Origin: Brachionus rotundiformis
Taxonomy: Eukaryota > Rotifera > Eurotatoria > Ploima > Brachionidae
Assembly (NCBI GenBank): GCA_016802295.1
Contig: JAESIW010000025.1
Span: 9,159-73,158 of the forward strand
DNA: 64,000 nucleotides
Direction: 5' to 3'
Of the stretch, positions 34,761 to 46,646 are shown in pieces. A model generated the notes under the pieces. That model saw only the letters and a program-made list of their open reading frames with translations. It did no database searches and was not told where the DNA came from. A program made the position numbers and the translations under genes. Numbering within the stretch: the first letter of the stretch is position 1; each line of letters opens with the position of its first letter.

Positions 34761-35657
34761 CATTAGATAATATAACTCTTATTTTTATCATTTTAATAAA
34801 GCCATCAAAATATGAAATTGTTCTTATTTGTGCAAATTATCTATCTTTTTTACTAGGCTAGGGTTGTAAAAAAATAGGGAAACTGTCAAAATCAGTAAAA
34901 TTATTTAAATCATAAATTTAAAGGAGTCTTAGGGTTGGTTAATTATTCTTTTAGAGTAATTAATTAAAATCTAATTGAACCAGATAGAACAGTTAAATTT
35001 TTTGAGCAAAAATAATTTATAAAGTGATTAGTTAAATTTTAATTTTTATTTAACTAATATTTTATATTGAATTCATTTTTTTTCAAATTTAATTAGTTAG
35101 ATTAATGTTATAGAATTTTTCCCTTCTAAATTCATTATTTTATTAAGGCATGTATATTACGTGATACTAAATTTATTAGAAAATTATATTAATTTTTTTA
35201 TTATAATGATCTGATTTATTTCGTTTGATTTGAACCTATCTCAAAGAAAGGTTCAGTAAGAAAGACTTGATCCTTGTCTTCTGGAACGTTCTCGTACTCA
35301 TAACAATTTTTCTTTCACAATAATTGATAAAGTGCCCCAAATGATATACAGTAGTTATTCAAAAAGCTTTAAATATTAAAAAAAACTTATTTTAGGATTG
35401 TTCATAATGAAAAAATTTGAAACAAATCAATTTGAAACAAAAGTTAGATTTTTGTTCATTTGTTTAGAATTTCAGTCAAAAAATAGGCCAAACAAAACCA
35501 TTTTTTTATTAAGTACTTTTGAGATTTCTCATAGAAAATAATTAAAATACATCAAAACTAAGTGTTTATTTAATTTTGTATTAAAATCTTTTTTTTTGGT
35601 TTTGAGTGCAACTACTAGATTTAGCCCCGAATAATTTCGTTAAAACTTCTTGATAAC
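34761..35657. other. AT-rich stretch, nothing recognised
   Basis: No supported coding sequence or repeat boundary. Confidence 0.5.
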
Positions 35658-36506
35658 TTAAGTCATTATTATTATATCGAATGCGAGCCAAAATCTATTC
35701 AAAAGTATTACATTTAACTTTTCATCTTTAAAAGGTCTTAATCCATCTTTAATAAGATCTAAAAGCTTGAAAAAATTTTGATCATTGTTTTTTCTAACAT
35801 ACGATTTTAGGTAACACCATAGGCCTTCAATTGGGTTCAACTCACAGTGGTACTTAGGACAATATACCACTTTAAAGTCAAAATCGGTAGCCAGTTTTTG
35901 GAAATGTGTATTCTCGTTATTAAAAGCTTGAATGTTATATCACTAGATTTAATATTATAGTTCACCACCAAGCCATGATCATCTTTTAATTCTGGAAATT
36001 TTCCAACTGTTTCATCATAATCTTGTTGATTATGTTCAAAAAGAAAAACATTTTAAATATCAGAACATTCTTTCTGATATGAATTTCAAAATATGGTCGA
36101 TTAGTATTACTATCATATTTAGCTTCCCATGTTACCAAATCAGCTCGGCAACTTTCTTCTGATATTACCAACTTGTCTTGATAAATTTCGACCTCTGGAT
36201 ACAGTTCTCAAAATATTCTGTCGATAAAATTGCCAAACTTTGAACATTAAAATAACATTGTTTTAAAGAAGCGTATGATAGACAAAATACTTTGGCCTCT
36301 TTTTCCAATTCGGGAACTTATTCATATAAATTTATTCTTTTATAGGACCCACGCTTGTCTCTTAAGAATGCACACAAATAATCCTCATCGCTTTTTGTCA
36401 AAGTCCATGACATCTCTGGACTCCCATTAGTGTGGAGTCCAGAGATGTCATAAGATGTCATTAGTAAAATGATTGATTTTTTTTGTTTTCTATGATTCAA
36501 AATCAT
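35658..36506 (-). pseudogene. DDE-type transposase remnant
   Basis: Read on the minus strand, broken pieces occur in transposase order. They are MSWTLTKSDEDYLCAFLRDK at 36380-36440, then SCRADLVTWEAKYDSNTNRP near 36100, then a DDHGLVVNYNIKSSDITF-like piece near 35950. The last is KVVYCPKYHCELNPIEGLWC at 35810-35870, continuing to LNRFWLAF. The NPIE-x-x-W segment is the last catalytic block of eukaryotic DDE transposases. The family is one seen in rotifers, cnidarians and some fungi; I cannot give its formal name. Several stops and frame changes make it non-functional. Confidence 0.65.
36407..36451. repeat. perfect 18-bp inverted repeat with 9-nt loop
   Basis: Arms 36407-36424 and 36434-36451 are exact reverse complements around CATTAGTGT. 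The left arm is genuine transposase coding sequence on the minus strand. The right arm is an inverted copy placed where the transposase similarity stops. Confidence 0.95.
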
Positions 36507-39247
36507 ATAAATCGTAAGTTTTCCGTGTTACTGAAAAGTCATGTATTCAGAAGACTCTTCATTAAAAACTGCTTCTCCTAATTTTTTCCAGTATTTTTGG
36601 CATTTTTCTTACTTGATATTTTTCTTTTGCTAACTCTTTCGAATTTTTTTAATAAAAAAGTTAGTGGTTTTCCTTAAATCTAGATAAATATTAAAATTTT
36701 TAATCAAAAAATAGAAAGCTACATTTTAAAGAGAAAATTTTAAACTTTCTAATAATTTATTTTCTCATAAATAATTCATTTGTCTTGTAAAAATTTAATT
36801 TTCGATCAATCTCATCTGCACTGGACATATAATTAGTAAGTTTACCTCTTATTTAATAAAGAATCAAGCGAGAAATAGGATTTATAAAAGTGTCTTTTTC
36901 TGTTTTTAATAATTATTTTAAATCATAGTCAATTAAAAAAATTCAGTTCAAAAGACATTTCAATTTTATAAAATTAATTCAAATATGATTTTAAAAATAG
37001 TTTTTCTAGGTTTATAAAATTATTTCATGGTTTTTAAATTCTTACCAAAATCAAAAAGAATATTAGCAATTAATGTTGTCCTTTGCAAAAAACTAAAAGT
37101 TCTATATAATAATTAACAAGAAATTTGAATTCAGTATAAAAAATACTCTATGTTTCAAATTTGAAATAGTTCATTAAATTTTGGATAAACAACGGCTTAT
37201 CATTTGGGGCTGCTAAGTCTTGTATCATCGGATAAGATTGTAGATTTGATTGAATGTAAAATTCATTCTAATTTGATAGAGTTTTTCAATTATTGCATTA
37301 ATCTGTTTAGTTTCCTTCCTAAAAATTAAGTTAATCTTGCAATGTTTCTTCATTTAATTTTTTGTCTGATTAATTATTTATCATGACATAAAAAAGTATC
37401 ATTCTAAGTTTATTTTTAGTATCTTTATTCTGAATTTTGGTGTCGTTTCCATTTTTTTAGGAACAGAATAATAAATTGAGTATCAGAGTAAATATACTTT
37501 GGTTATTAAATATTGGCAAAACCACGAGATGAAACTGTATTAGAAGCTTCTTTTTTTGAATTTGAGTCTTTCAGGAAAATTCAACTTTTAAACATGCATT
37601 CGTTTTTAAATTGTATCTTCAAGAATTCGAAATTTTTCTTTTAAAAAATTATCTTAATATATTTTGAACTGTAAGCCAGTTATGTATTTTGTAAAGATTC
37701 ATACTAACGAGTAATTCTGAAAATATGAGGTCAGTAAAATTGATTTACTCCTTAATAATTAGGAATGACTGTTCTTCAGCGAATTATCTCAAGTTTTAAA
37801 TAAATTTAAAATTAAACTTTATCATTGAGGATTTTTAATGGACTCACATTAATATGAAAGAACATGAGAATATTTTGAGTTTTTAAAAATGAGTTGAACG
37901 GGTTAAAAATAAAAAACAAAATTAGCTTAAAAAAATATTATTAATTTTTTGATAAAAGTATTATTAAATTAGCAAAATTATTAAGTAAATCTTGATAAAT
38001 CATCAAGATTAATGAAAATTTGTTAATTATATTTTTTTGCTTTCCATTGAAAAATTCACTATATTAGAAAAAGATAAAATTGCCATAAATCAACTAATTT
38101 GGAATACAAATTAAAGAAAGTAAATTCATTGCTGATATGCCAACATACAAGTGTGATCGTCAAGTTATAAAGAGAATGAAAGGCATATTTTAAAATTAGT
38201 TTTTTAAACTATTTTAAAGTTATTGCCGTTATTCATCCCGCGCATGGAGAAATTAAAATTATATATATTTTTTTCTTGTCTAAAAGAAACACAAAAAAAC
38301 GTTGTTTGGCAAATTTTGGAAAATAATCGATTGCTTGTTACGAACTAATAATTTTGTGGATAACCCTTCTAGTATATGTTATGCAAGGGTCCGTAAACCC
38401 TGCAAGTATCCGTATAAATATTAATTATTTGATACCTTTTAGATTCGAGCAAAATAAAATTGGGCTATATTACACATTTAAAATTACTTATTAACGACCA
38501 CTTAAATATAAAGAATTGGACAAAAGAATTTTAGAAAAAAATAATTCACTTGTAAATTCAAATGATTTTAATGAAAGATTGAGTAATTATTTTTAAATAT
38601 CTGAAGGATTATTTGATTAGTATTGGCTTTTTTAATCATTGCTATTTAAATGCTTGACACAATTATGTTTTATTTCAAGAGAGAACAATAAACCTAATTT
38701 TTTTCAAAAACCAGCTGATTTATTTTGTTAACTTCAATTAATAATTATCCCAAAATTAAGAATTTTGTTATAAGAGCTAAAATGTCTCCGATCTGGGTTT
38801 AGGCTAAAATGTCACTTTATTTAATCCGTTTAAAAATGAACTGGAAAACGAAAGCTAAGCGGGTCAAAATGAAAATTGAACTAACTTTTTTTATTTTTCT
38901 ATTATGAAAATCAAAAATGATAAATCCTCTTTATACTTAAAACCTAAACGCGCGTTTGTCTGATTCAATTTAATATGCCAAAAATCAATTTTGTTTTGCA
39001 GTGAATTTTATATTTTAAACCATACATAAATCTCAAATTAAAGGAACGATTATTAATTGAATTTAATTTGTAGAGACTTTCTTACTTTAAGAAATGAATT
39101 TTTAATTCAAAGAAAAATATAAAATCATCAGACTACTACATAGACGAACCAAGAAAAAAACAAAACTTTTATTCATTTGAGCCTAACCAAAATCCATAAT
39201 AAAAAATCATCAATATCAAATTAAACCAAACCTTTGTGTCAGTTAAG
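36507..39247. other. 2.7 kb without recognisable genes, left of the telomeric array
   Basis: AT-rich with no coding region supported. A short inverted pair TGCAAGGGT / ACCCTGCA lies near 38382-38406. The final bases before the telomeric repeats (39229-39249) repeat a 21-base stretch of 4016-4036 with one mismatch. This could be subtelomeric DNA if the array marks an old chromosome end. Confidence 0.5.
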
Positions 39248-39349
39248 CCTAAACCCTAACCCTAACCCTAACCCACACCTAAACCCTAACCCAAACCCCT
39301 AACCCTAACCCTAACCCTAAACCCTAAACCCTAAAACACTAAACCCTTA

Positions 39350-39385
<36 letters not shown>

Positions 39386-39388
39386 CTA
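39248..39388. repeat. interstitial telomeric repeat array (CCCTAA)n
   Basis: About 140 bp of CCCTAA units with CCCTAAA, CCCCTAA and a few other variants. The C-rich strand reads left to right, the orientation of a left chromosome end whose chromosome continues rightward. The array abuts WD40 coding sequence with no spacer on its right side. It is either a healed end later joined to other DNA, or a scaffold join. Confidence 0.95.
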
Positions 39389-40060
39389 GCTGGTTATCGT
39401 TTTAACAAGACATTTTTAATTTGGGATTTGAAAATTTCTAATGGTGAACAATTGAAAAAAATAATACAAGTCAATGATAGTTTCTCTAGTTTAACAGTTT
39501 TAAAGAATGATGATTTAGCAATTGGCCAACAAGGAAATAATTTTGATATTGTGATAAGAAATTCTCAAAATGGAAACATAATAAAAAAACTTGTTGGTCA
39601 TACGAACACTGTTTATCAAATAATTGAATTAGAAAACGAAAATTTAGTTAGTTGTTCAACTGATAAAACAGTAAAAATATGGAATATAACAAATGGTAGC
39701 GTTTTGAAATCAATATCTCATACCACTTATGTTAACTCGATTGCATTTTTAAAGAATGGTTATTTAGCTAGTGGTTTAAATGATGGTACAATAAATATTT
39801 GGAATTTGGAAACAAAACAGTTAATTAGAAATTTAAATGGACATTCTTATGGTATTTGTTATAATAATTGTTTGCAAGTTTTAGACAATGGTGATTTATT
39901 AAGTGGATCTTATGATAAAAGCTTAAAAGTATGGAATCCTTATGACGGAACAGTTAAATTCACTTCAAAATTGCACAAATCAACTGTTTATCAATTATAT
40001 GTTTTACCAAGCGGAAATATTATAAGTTCATCCGATTCTGAATTAATTGTTTGGTCCTAA
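39389..40060 (+). pseudogene. WD40-repeat protein, 5' truncated at telomeric repeats
   Basis: The frame is open directly from the telomeric array (LAGYRFNKTFLIWDLKISNG) to a TAA at 40058-40060. Five WD40 blades are visible, each ending in a W-x-x motif: FLIWDL, TVKIWNIT, TINIWNLE, SLKVWNPY and SELIVWS. GH-type starts are LVGHTNTVYQ and LNGHSYGICY. There is no internal stop. An intact relative should have about seven blades and an N-terminal region, so the first part is lost at the array. No promoter or ATG exists in front. The remaining frame is undamaged, so the break is young or the missing part lies elsewhere in the assembly. Confidence 0.85.
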
Positions 40061-41340
40061 TTTAAAAAATAAAGATTGTCAAAGTACATTAATTTTATTA
40101 AAATTGAACTTATTTAAATTATATTTAAAAGACTGAATTATTTAAATTTTTATAATTTGTTTTATTTATCTTATGGAACAAAATATTTGATTTTAATTTT
40201 TTATTAAAAATGAGCTTGAGTTTCAAATGAAAAAAATTATTGGAATTATAAATGAACTCAAAGATGAGAATACGAATTGAGAAAAACGGTTCTTAATCAA
40301 TACAAATTTCTTAATTTTAATCTTAAAAATGAAATTAGTGAAGATAATTTAGAAACCATTTTTGTAAAAAAGTACTTGAATATTTGTAATGCCTCGTGTG
40401 ATTAAATCTTTGGGTTAGGGTATTGAAAAATAGACTTAAGTTTAAGTATTTACTTAAAAATATGGTCCATTTACTTAAGCATTGAAAATACTATTTAAGT
40501 ATTTAATGCACGTATCTGAACCAGAGTGCTTTAATAGCGGCCGAATTTGACGTAAAACAATGACCTAGAGAGTTTATAATTGGCGATTGAATCAACTTCA
40601 AATATAATTTTTGAATATGAAAAAATTTGAAAAATATAATTTCATTTTAATTTAAAAATTGAAACTTACATACATTCGAATTAAAATTTGAAAAAAGAAA
40701 AATTTTGAATCAAAAACTGAATAAAATGAATATTCGATTTATTAATTGAAAATAATAAATAGTTGAAAAAGAAATAAAAACTGGGTACATAAAAATCATT
40801 GTTGAGTATTATAAAAGTTAAAATTGAATATTAAAAAAATTTTTTAAAAATTATTCTTTAATAAATGCTTTTTTTGCTAAGGTTTTTCTTTTAAAAAAAA
40901 ATAAAGTTTTTTAAGAGAATATATTTAAAAAATTATTTAATTTGTCAAAATTTTGGTATTAATGCCGCATTAAATATGTAAAAAATGATAAAAATATATT
41001 TTTCTATTTTTTCAATTGTTTCAAAATTTGAAACACAAAAATTTTTGCAAATCTGCAAAATAGAATATGCATTAAAATTAAATTGCAGAGATTTTGCACA
41101 GTTTAAATTTTAGGTGATACATGTTATGCATCAAATACAGAACCAGTTTTAGACCAAAGGAAAAAATTTATTACAATTTAAAATTTTTGTTAAATTTTTT
41201 TTTAAATTTCAAGGTTAATCAACAGGCTAGTGCCGTTAGCGTAGTCGACTGATTAACAATAAAAATTTTTATAATTAAAAACATAATTTAATAAAAATAA
41301 AATTAACTGTTATTTTGAAAACAAAAAAAACATTGATAAA
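40061..41340. other. AT-rich stretch with one repeat arm
   Basis: No gene. At about 41030-41170 there is a diverged copy of the repeat arm found at 48588-48932, recognised by TGCAAATCTGCAAAATAG, GGTGATACATGTTATG and TTTTAGACCAAAGG. Confidence 0.55.
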
Positions 41341-41355
41341 TTCATATCAAATTTT

Positions 41356-43224
41356 TTAAATTTTTTTTACAAAGTCCATAAAGATCAAATTGATATTATT
41401 ATAAATTGATAGCCTGAATTTTGAAAATTTAAGCATTGATCGTTTGATCACAAAGCTGTTTACCAATCTTGAGAAAAAAAATCCAAATGCTTTTTCTCCA
41501 CTGTTCGTTTTGGCCATCGGTTCAATCAGGTTTGCATTATTCCTTAAATTGTAACTTAAATTTCTCGAGTCATTTTTGACAAGTCTATTTTTTAAATTCT
41601 CAGGTGAGTTATGATAGAATAAAATCTTAAAAGAGAATGATAGCATTCTGTCTAAAAATCTATGCTGAAAAGCATATAAGCCATATTTTTCCAAAAAATT
41701 ATTAACATCATTAAAGTTTTTCGATTCAAATTTCAACTTAAACAATTTAAAGATAGAAAAATAATAACTTTTAGCCAATTTAATTATTGCCTCTTTAGAA
41801 AAATAACACAAGAGAGTTGAACAATAATCAAAATAAGGTAGGATAAATGTTTTGAAAAACTGAACTTTAACAGAAGTTGACAAAAAAAAGAGTCTTTTAA
41901 TACTAAACAATTTCTTATTTACAGCCAGAGATATACTACAAGCTTGTTTAGAGAAATTTAGATTATGATCAATCATAAAACCTAAAAGACTAATTTCTTT
42001 GACAACTTTTATATCTATTCCACTTAAGTGTACTGTTTCAGGAACAATAATATTTCTTTTAGTAAAAATCATACAGAACGTTTTCGACCAATTTATATCA
42101 ACTTTATTGTAAAAACACCAATCTTTTAAAATATTAAAAGACGATTGAAAATTAGCTAATACAATCTTTAAGTCCTTTTCAGAAAGACTAATGGTTGTGT
42201 CATCTGCGAACATCTTAACACTAAATTTCTTTAAAAGAAAAGGAAGGTCATTTACAAAAATAAGAAATAGAAGAGGACCCAAAACTGACCCTTGTGGAAC
42301 TCCTAATTTAAGTGATACAGGTTTTGAATTTTCTTTACCAAGGCGAACTATTTGTGATCTATTTCTAAAATAATTAGAAAGTAATCCCAAGGATTCATTA
42401 TCAAACCCATAATGGAAAAGTTTTAAAAGAAGAAAATTAGAATCTATTACATCAAAGGCTTTTTTTAAGTCAATAAATAAAGAAAGAGTAGTCAATTTAT
42501 TATCCCTCGCAAAATTCAAATCACTAAGGTATTCATGGACAGCCTTTTGACAGGAATGCCCTGATCTAAAACCATGCTGACCATTAAAAAAAATACTGTT
42601 TGACTCAAAATAAAAGCTAATCTGCTTTGCCAAAAGTTTTTCAAACATTTTCGAAATTGGCGATAAGACAGTTATTGCTCTATAGTTATTAATATCTGAT
42701 CTTTCTCCTTTATTCTTATATAAAGGATTTACCAAAGCTAATTTCCAGTCGTCTGGTATACTCTTCAAATTGAGGCATTCATTAAAAAGTTTATGTAAAA
42801 TGGGAATACATATGTCCGGAAGACTTTTCAAAATTTTTGAGTGTATTCCAATGAAACCAGGTCAGCTAGAAGAGGGTAATTCTTCCAGAGACTTTTTAAC
42901 ATCATCAAAAGTGAACTCATGGAACGAAAAACCTGATGTATTAAAAGAAGCATTTTGTTTTTGTTTCCTAAATACATCAAAAATAAATTTAGACGAGTCA
43001 TCATCCCCGGACAAAGAGGAAGACGATATAGATGCAAAGCAGCTTTTAAACATCTCCACTTGATCAACAGGGTTACTGGCCTTTGTGTCAGCCCAAACTA
43101 GTTCTTCTGGAATGCTGTTAAAATCAGCGTCTCCTCTAGTTTTTATTGATGATTTATAGAAGCTCCAAAATTTCTTGGAGTTTTTAAAGTCTTTCGATGA
43201 CTTTGACTCAAAAAAAGATTTCAT
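41356..43224 (-). pseudogene. LINE reverse transcriptase, 5' truncated, one in-frame stop
   Basis: The 42862-43224 and 41356-42831 pieces are in the same frame and separated by a single TGA, with PGFIGIHSKILKSLPD directly after it. The RT domain is complete: VNPLYKNKGERSDINNYRAI, LSLFIDLKKAFDVID, LGVPQGSVLGPLLFLIFVND and the catalytic FADD in VKMFADDTTISL. The RT thumb and a C-terminal region typical of animal CR1/Jockey-group LINEs follow. The endonuclease and ORF1 are missing, as expected from 5' truncation during target-primed reverse transcription. It is otherwise undamaged, so the insertion is fairly young. Confidence 0.85.
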
Positions 43225-43913
43225 CTTTTTTCGATTTAGCTTTAGTTAGCTTTTTTCGATTTAATTAGCTTAGATTTTGTTAGCTTTTTTGTTCTTGTTT
43301 TTTTGTTTCAAAATTCACAATGCCCAGTATAATACTATAATCTAATATGCGTAGCAATATGCTAGTATTAAACACGGTGTAAAACATTAGACTAGTTTGT
43401 TAGTTTTTTATTCACTCTATTATTTCTCCTTTATATATTTTAGTTTTCCATATAATTTGTTAATGCAAGAAGTGGCAATTTATTAATAAAGTTATTATTA
43501 TTATTTCATAATTTCATTTATTATTTGAGTTATAACCGCGAACCACTAGATCCTAACAGATCCTGACAAGCACTTACAATTATATAGGTTTATAACACTT
43601 TGAAAAAATCAAAAAGGCTAGTAAATGGTAATTTTGATGTAGTTTTATTTTCTTTTTGAATTTTAAAAATAATTAATATTTGAAGGATTAAGACCCTTTC
43701 AAGCCATAACGTTTTTATAGCCAGAACAAAATATTAATAAAGCTAAAAGCTCTTTTCTCTTAAGAGAAAAGAATTCTTTTCTATTGTTCAATAAATTTGA
43801 CTTCTCATTCGAAAAAATTAAGCCCTTTTTTTTTTAAATTTTTTGCATATCAATCTAAATTGAATTTTTTTTTTAAATAAGAATAATTTTATTTAGTTTG
43901 TTATTAATAAATA
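43225..43913. other. spacer with a short internal repeat and a duplicated segment
   Basis: Near 43230-43285 the word TTAGCTTTTTTCGATTTA recurs in variants. The last ~90 bp before the inverted repeat (about 43823-43913) are closely repeated at 45652-45740, inside the element. Confidence 0.55.
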
Positions 43914-44498
43914 AGGTTCGCGCGGAGCAAAACTACAGCACTATCTGAATTTCGGCAAACCGACTTTAAAATTTTAATCTGCATACTTGAAAACCTAGAA
44001 ATACGGTTTTTTAGGTATTGTCAAAAAAAAAAAGTTTGATCTCACCCCCCTCAAAGATAAAAAAAAACAAAAGTAAGTTACCTTTAAGCAAAAATATCTC
44101 ATGTTCTAATAGACATAACTTTATTAATATATATATTCTGAAAGCAAATAGTCTCATCAACAAATTTAATCTATTATTTTACCAATAGATCGATATTTTG
44201 GCAAAAAAATGGTATTTTTTCACTATTTTTGTATCTAGTCCGCGGTTTACCCCCCGATCCCTACTTTTTTATAGAGATTCTGAAACTAGAGAAAATTCTG
44301 AACAAAATGTTGGAACCACTTTTTTTATTTATTGAATTTAAAGCCAAAAAAAAATTGAAACTAATTTTTGAATAATCATAATTTTTTATTATGTAAAACG
44401 TCAGAATTAAATGTCAAATGAGTAAAATTTTTTCAATACTTAATTTAATTTTTGTAAATAATTAGTTTTCTAATTTTTTTTTCTTAATATTTTTTGAG

Positions 44499-44997
44499 AT
44501 GCCTAAAACACCCAAAAGAGTCTCTAAACTTTTATCAAATCTTGGAAATAAAACTTTTCAAAACTCGAATAAAAGGAATGAAAATTGTACGAATGGTCAA
44601 AATTTGAATGTTACAACATCGACTGATGATCATTCTGATAAAGAGTTTGAAAATGCTGAAGAAATTACACGTGTAGATACAAAACTTATTTCTGATATAA
44701 TAGAGTTTATTCTACTCGACTCGAAGATCTTTGAGTGTATTAATTTTGGCGGTTTTAAAGTAATTTTGGTTTGAAAAAATTATATCTTTCCTATTATTAT
44801 ATTTAAATTTGCTTAGGAAACTTGGTTTAAATTATAGAGATGCTGAAAAATTTTTATCAGAAATAAATTGTTTAACTAAATCAGCAAACGAACAACTTAT
44901 TAGGCTAAAAAAATTTGGATTAGATTATTTTATTTCGGATGGTCGTGGAGGTATTAAAATTAAGATATTTTATTTAGATATATATCGTATGTAAGCT
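44499..44997 (+). pseudogene. transposase-like protein N-terminus, two exons
   Basis: Exon 1 starts at ATG 44499 (PKTPKRVSKLLSNLGNKTF; acidic middle; IEFILLDSKIFECINFGGFK). A 59-bp intron with GT-AG ends (about 44757-44815) leads in frame to exon 2 (KLGLNYRDAEKFLSEINCLT, then KKFGLDYFISDGRGGIK). The second exon resembles the region ahead of the DDE core in the transposase family also present at 35658-36506, which has a similar FLRDKRGS segment. The frame ends soon after, and no catalytic domain follows. It sits 80 bp inside the left inverted repeat, where the element's own transposase gene would start. I read it as the stump of that gene. Confidence 0.5.
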
Positions 44998-45049
44998 TTT
45001 TAAATTTCAAGGTTCCTAAAAAAGAGAGTTTAGATTGAATGTAAAGTTT

Positions 45050-45675
45050 AAAATTTGTTAATATTTTAACACGTCTTTCATATGGCATCTACCTTTTAAT
45101 CCTATTATATGTCTTAGTAGATTATTCTGTAAGGTATTTAGGGCCTCTTTTGTTTTTTTTCCTAAAGTTGTAGTTCCGAGTCCATATGTAAATTGGGACA
45201 AGCAATACGTTTTTTAAATGAAAGATTGTAGAAAGGATGAAATTTTACATTTTTTTAATCCTAGATATCATAATAGTTGATGCACTTTAGAGAATTTATT
45301 CATAGATTTTGACTCAAAGTCTAGATTTGATGGAATCTCAATACCGAGATAGTCTATCTTATCTCCTTTTGTTAAATGATTATTACCTAGATAAAAATTC
45401 ATTTTTAAAAATATTATTTCCAAATTCAATTATCATTGATTTAGACGGGTTAAATTTTATTTTCCATCTATTTCCATATTTATTACATATACCTAGGAGC
45501 TCTTGTAAATACGAGTCCACTGGACAAAACAAAAGAATGTCATCTGCATATACAATTATACATACATTGTGCCTGTTAAAAAGAGCTCCTATTTTTTTAG
45601 AAATACATTCTTCAATTAAATCGTTTATAAAGACATTAAATAGAAAAGGAAAAATTAAGCCTTTTTTTTTTAAAT
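45050..45675 (-). pseudogene. LINE RT remnant (YADD-bearing)
   Basis: On the minus strand, open pieces read GLIFPFLFNVFINDLIEE, then VCIIVYADDILLF and NRWKIKFNPSKSMIIEF, followed by DYLGIEIPSNLDFESKSMNK and GTTTLGKKTKEALNTLQNN. This is an RT palm with the catalytic YADD, plus thumb region, of a LINE different from those at 41356 and 58739. There are several stops and frame changes. The upstream RT part is absent. Confidence 0.75.
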
Positions 45676-45984
45676 TTTTTGCATACCAATCTAAATTGAA
45701 TTTTTTTTAAATAAAAATAATTTTATTTAGTTTGTTATTAATAAAAAGTAATAAATTAGAATAGAAAATTGATATATTTAGTTGTTTAGTTAAAACTTGT
45801 ATTATATTATACTTTATCTACAATCATAATCCCTGCTAGTTTTGTTTTAAAATTAATAAAAATATCAAATAGTCATTTATTTCAAATTTTATCTGTATCA
45901 TTTTACAATTGTTAAAAAAAACACCTAAAATAAAAGAAATATTTGAAAATTAGACACAAAAAAAAAAAATTAAAATTTTGAAAA

Positions 45985-46473
45985 ATGATAGGCAATTTTA
46001 AAATTTTATTGACTCTGTTTATGATTCAAATTGGTCACATTTTGACTCAAGAGTGTTCATTGTCTGATTGTAAAAACCAAGGCATATTAGACCCAGTCTC
46101 ATGTAGTTGTGTTTGCCTAGTCGGCTACAGTTGCATTGATTGTTCACAACAACTCGAATGCAAAATGCTACCATACGATCCAAGTGAGTGCAGCGAGTCG
46201 TTTTGTTACGATGATTTTCTCAAGTCGCTATGTCCGCGAACTTGTCTTTGTCCCGCAGCTTTTTCACAGTGTACACAAATTGCATGTAAAAATTCTGGAA
46301 GCTTTGACACCAACCAATGCAGATGTATATGTCCGACTGGATTTACTGGCGACGACTGCTCCAAGTCGAACGACTCTTTGCCAGAAAATTCAGATCCAGC
46401 AGAATGTGATGACTCATTTTGTTTTGACGATTTTCTCAAAAATTTATGTCCTATAACTTGTTCAAAAAAATAA
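45985..46473 (+). CDS. secreted cysteine-rich protein, EGF-like and ShKT-like modules
   Basis: A 162-residue intact ORF from ATG. The first ~22 residues are a signal peptide (NFKILLTLFMIQIGHILTQ). Two EGF-like modules follow with typical spacing (CSLSDCKNQGILDPVSCSC; CKNSGSFDTNQCRCICPTGF then GDDCS). They alternate with two copies of a six-cysteine-style segment, SECSESFCYDDFLKSLCPRTC and AECDDSFCFDDFLKNLCPITC, that resembles ShKT/SXC domains. It is probably an extracellular adhesion or mucus-type protein. It is intronless and lies within the 6.7-kb inverted-repeat segment, so it may be cargo. No damage is visible, so it may be expressed. Confidence 0.7.
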   Translation: MIGNFKILLTLFMIQIGHILTQECSLSDCKNQGILDPVSCSCVCLVGYSCIDCSQQLECKMLPYDPSECSESFCYDDFLKSLCPRTCLCPAAFSQCTQIACKNSGSFDTNQCRCICPTGFTGDDCSKSNDSLPENSDPAECDDSFCFDDFLKNLCPITCSKK

Positions 46474-46646
46474 ACAATTAAATTTTTTAACACAAAATTT
46501 TATTTAAATAAAATTTAGCTAAAATTCAGCAGAAAAAAATTTTTTTTTTTTTTTTTTATTTAAATTAAATAGAAAAAAATCTGCATAATTTTTTTCAACT
46601 TTGTAACAATTAAAAAGCGAAACAATTGAGACTGGCGTTAGTTTAG

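Noticed and set aside
41221..41260. tRNA- or SINE-like segment (GTGCCGTTAGCGTAGTCGAC)
   Set aside because: No cloverleaf or complete A and B boxes can be formed from the neighbouring bases.
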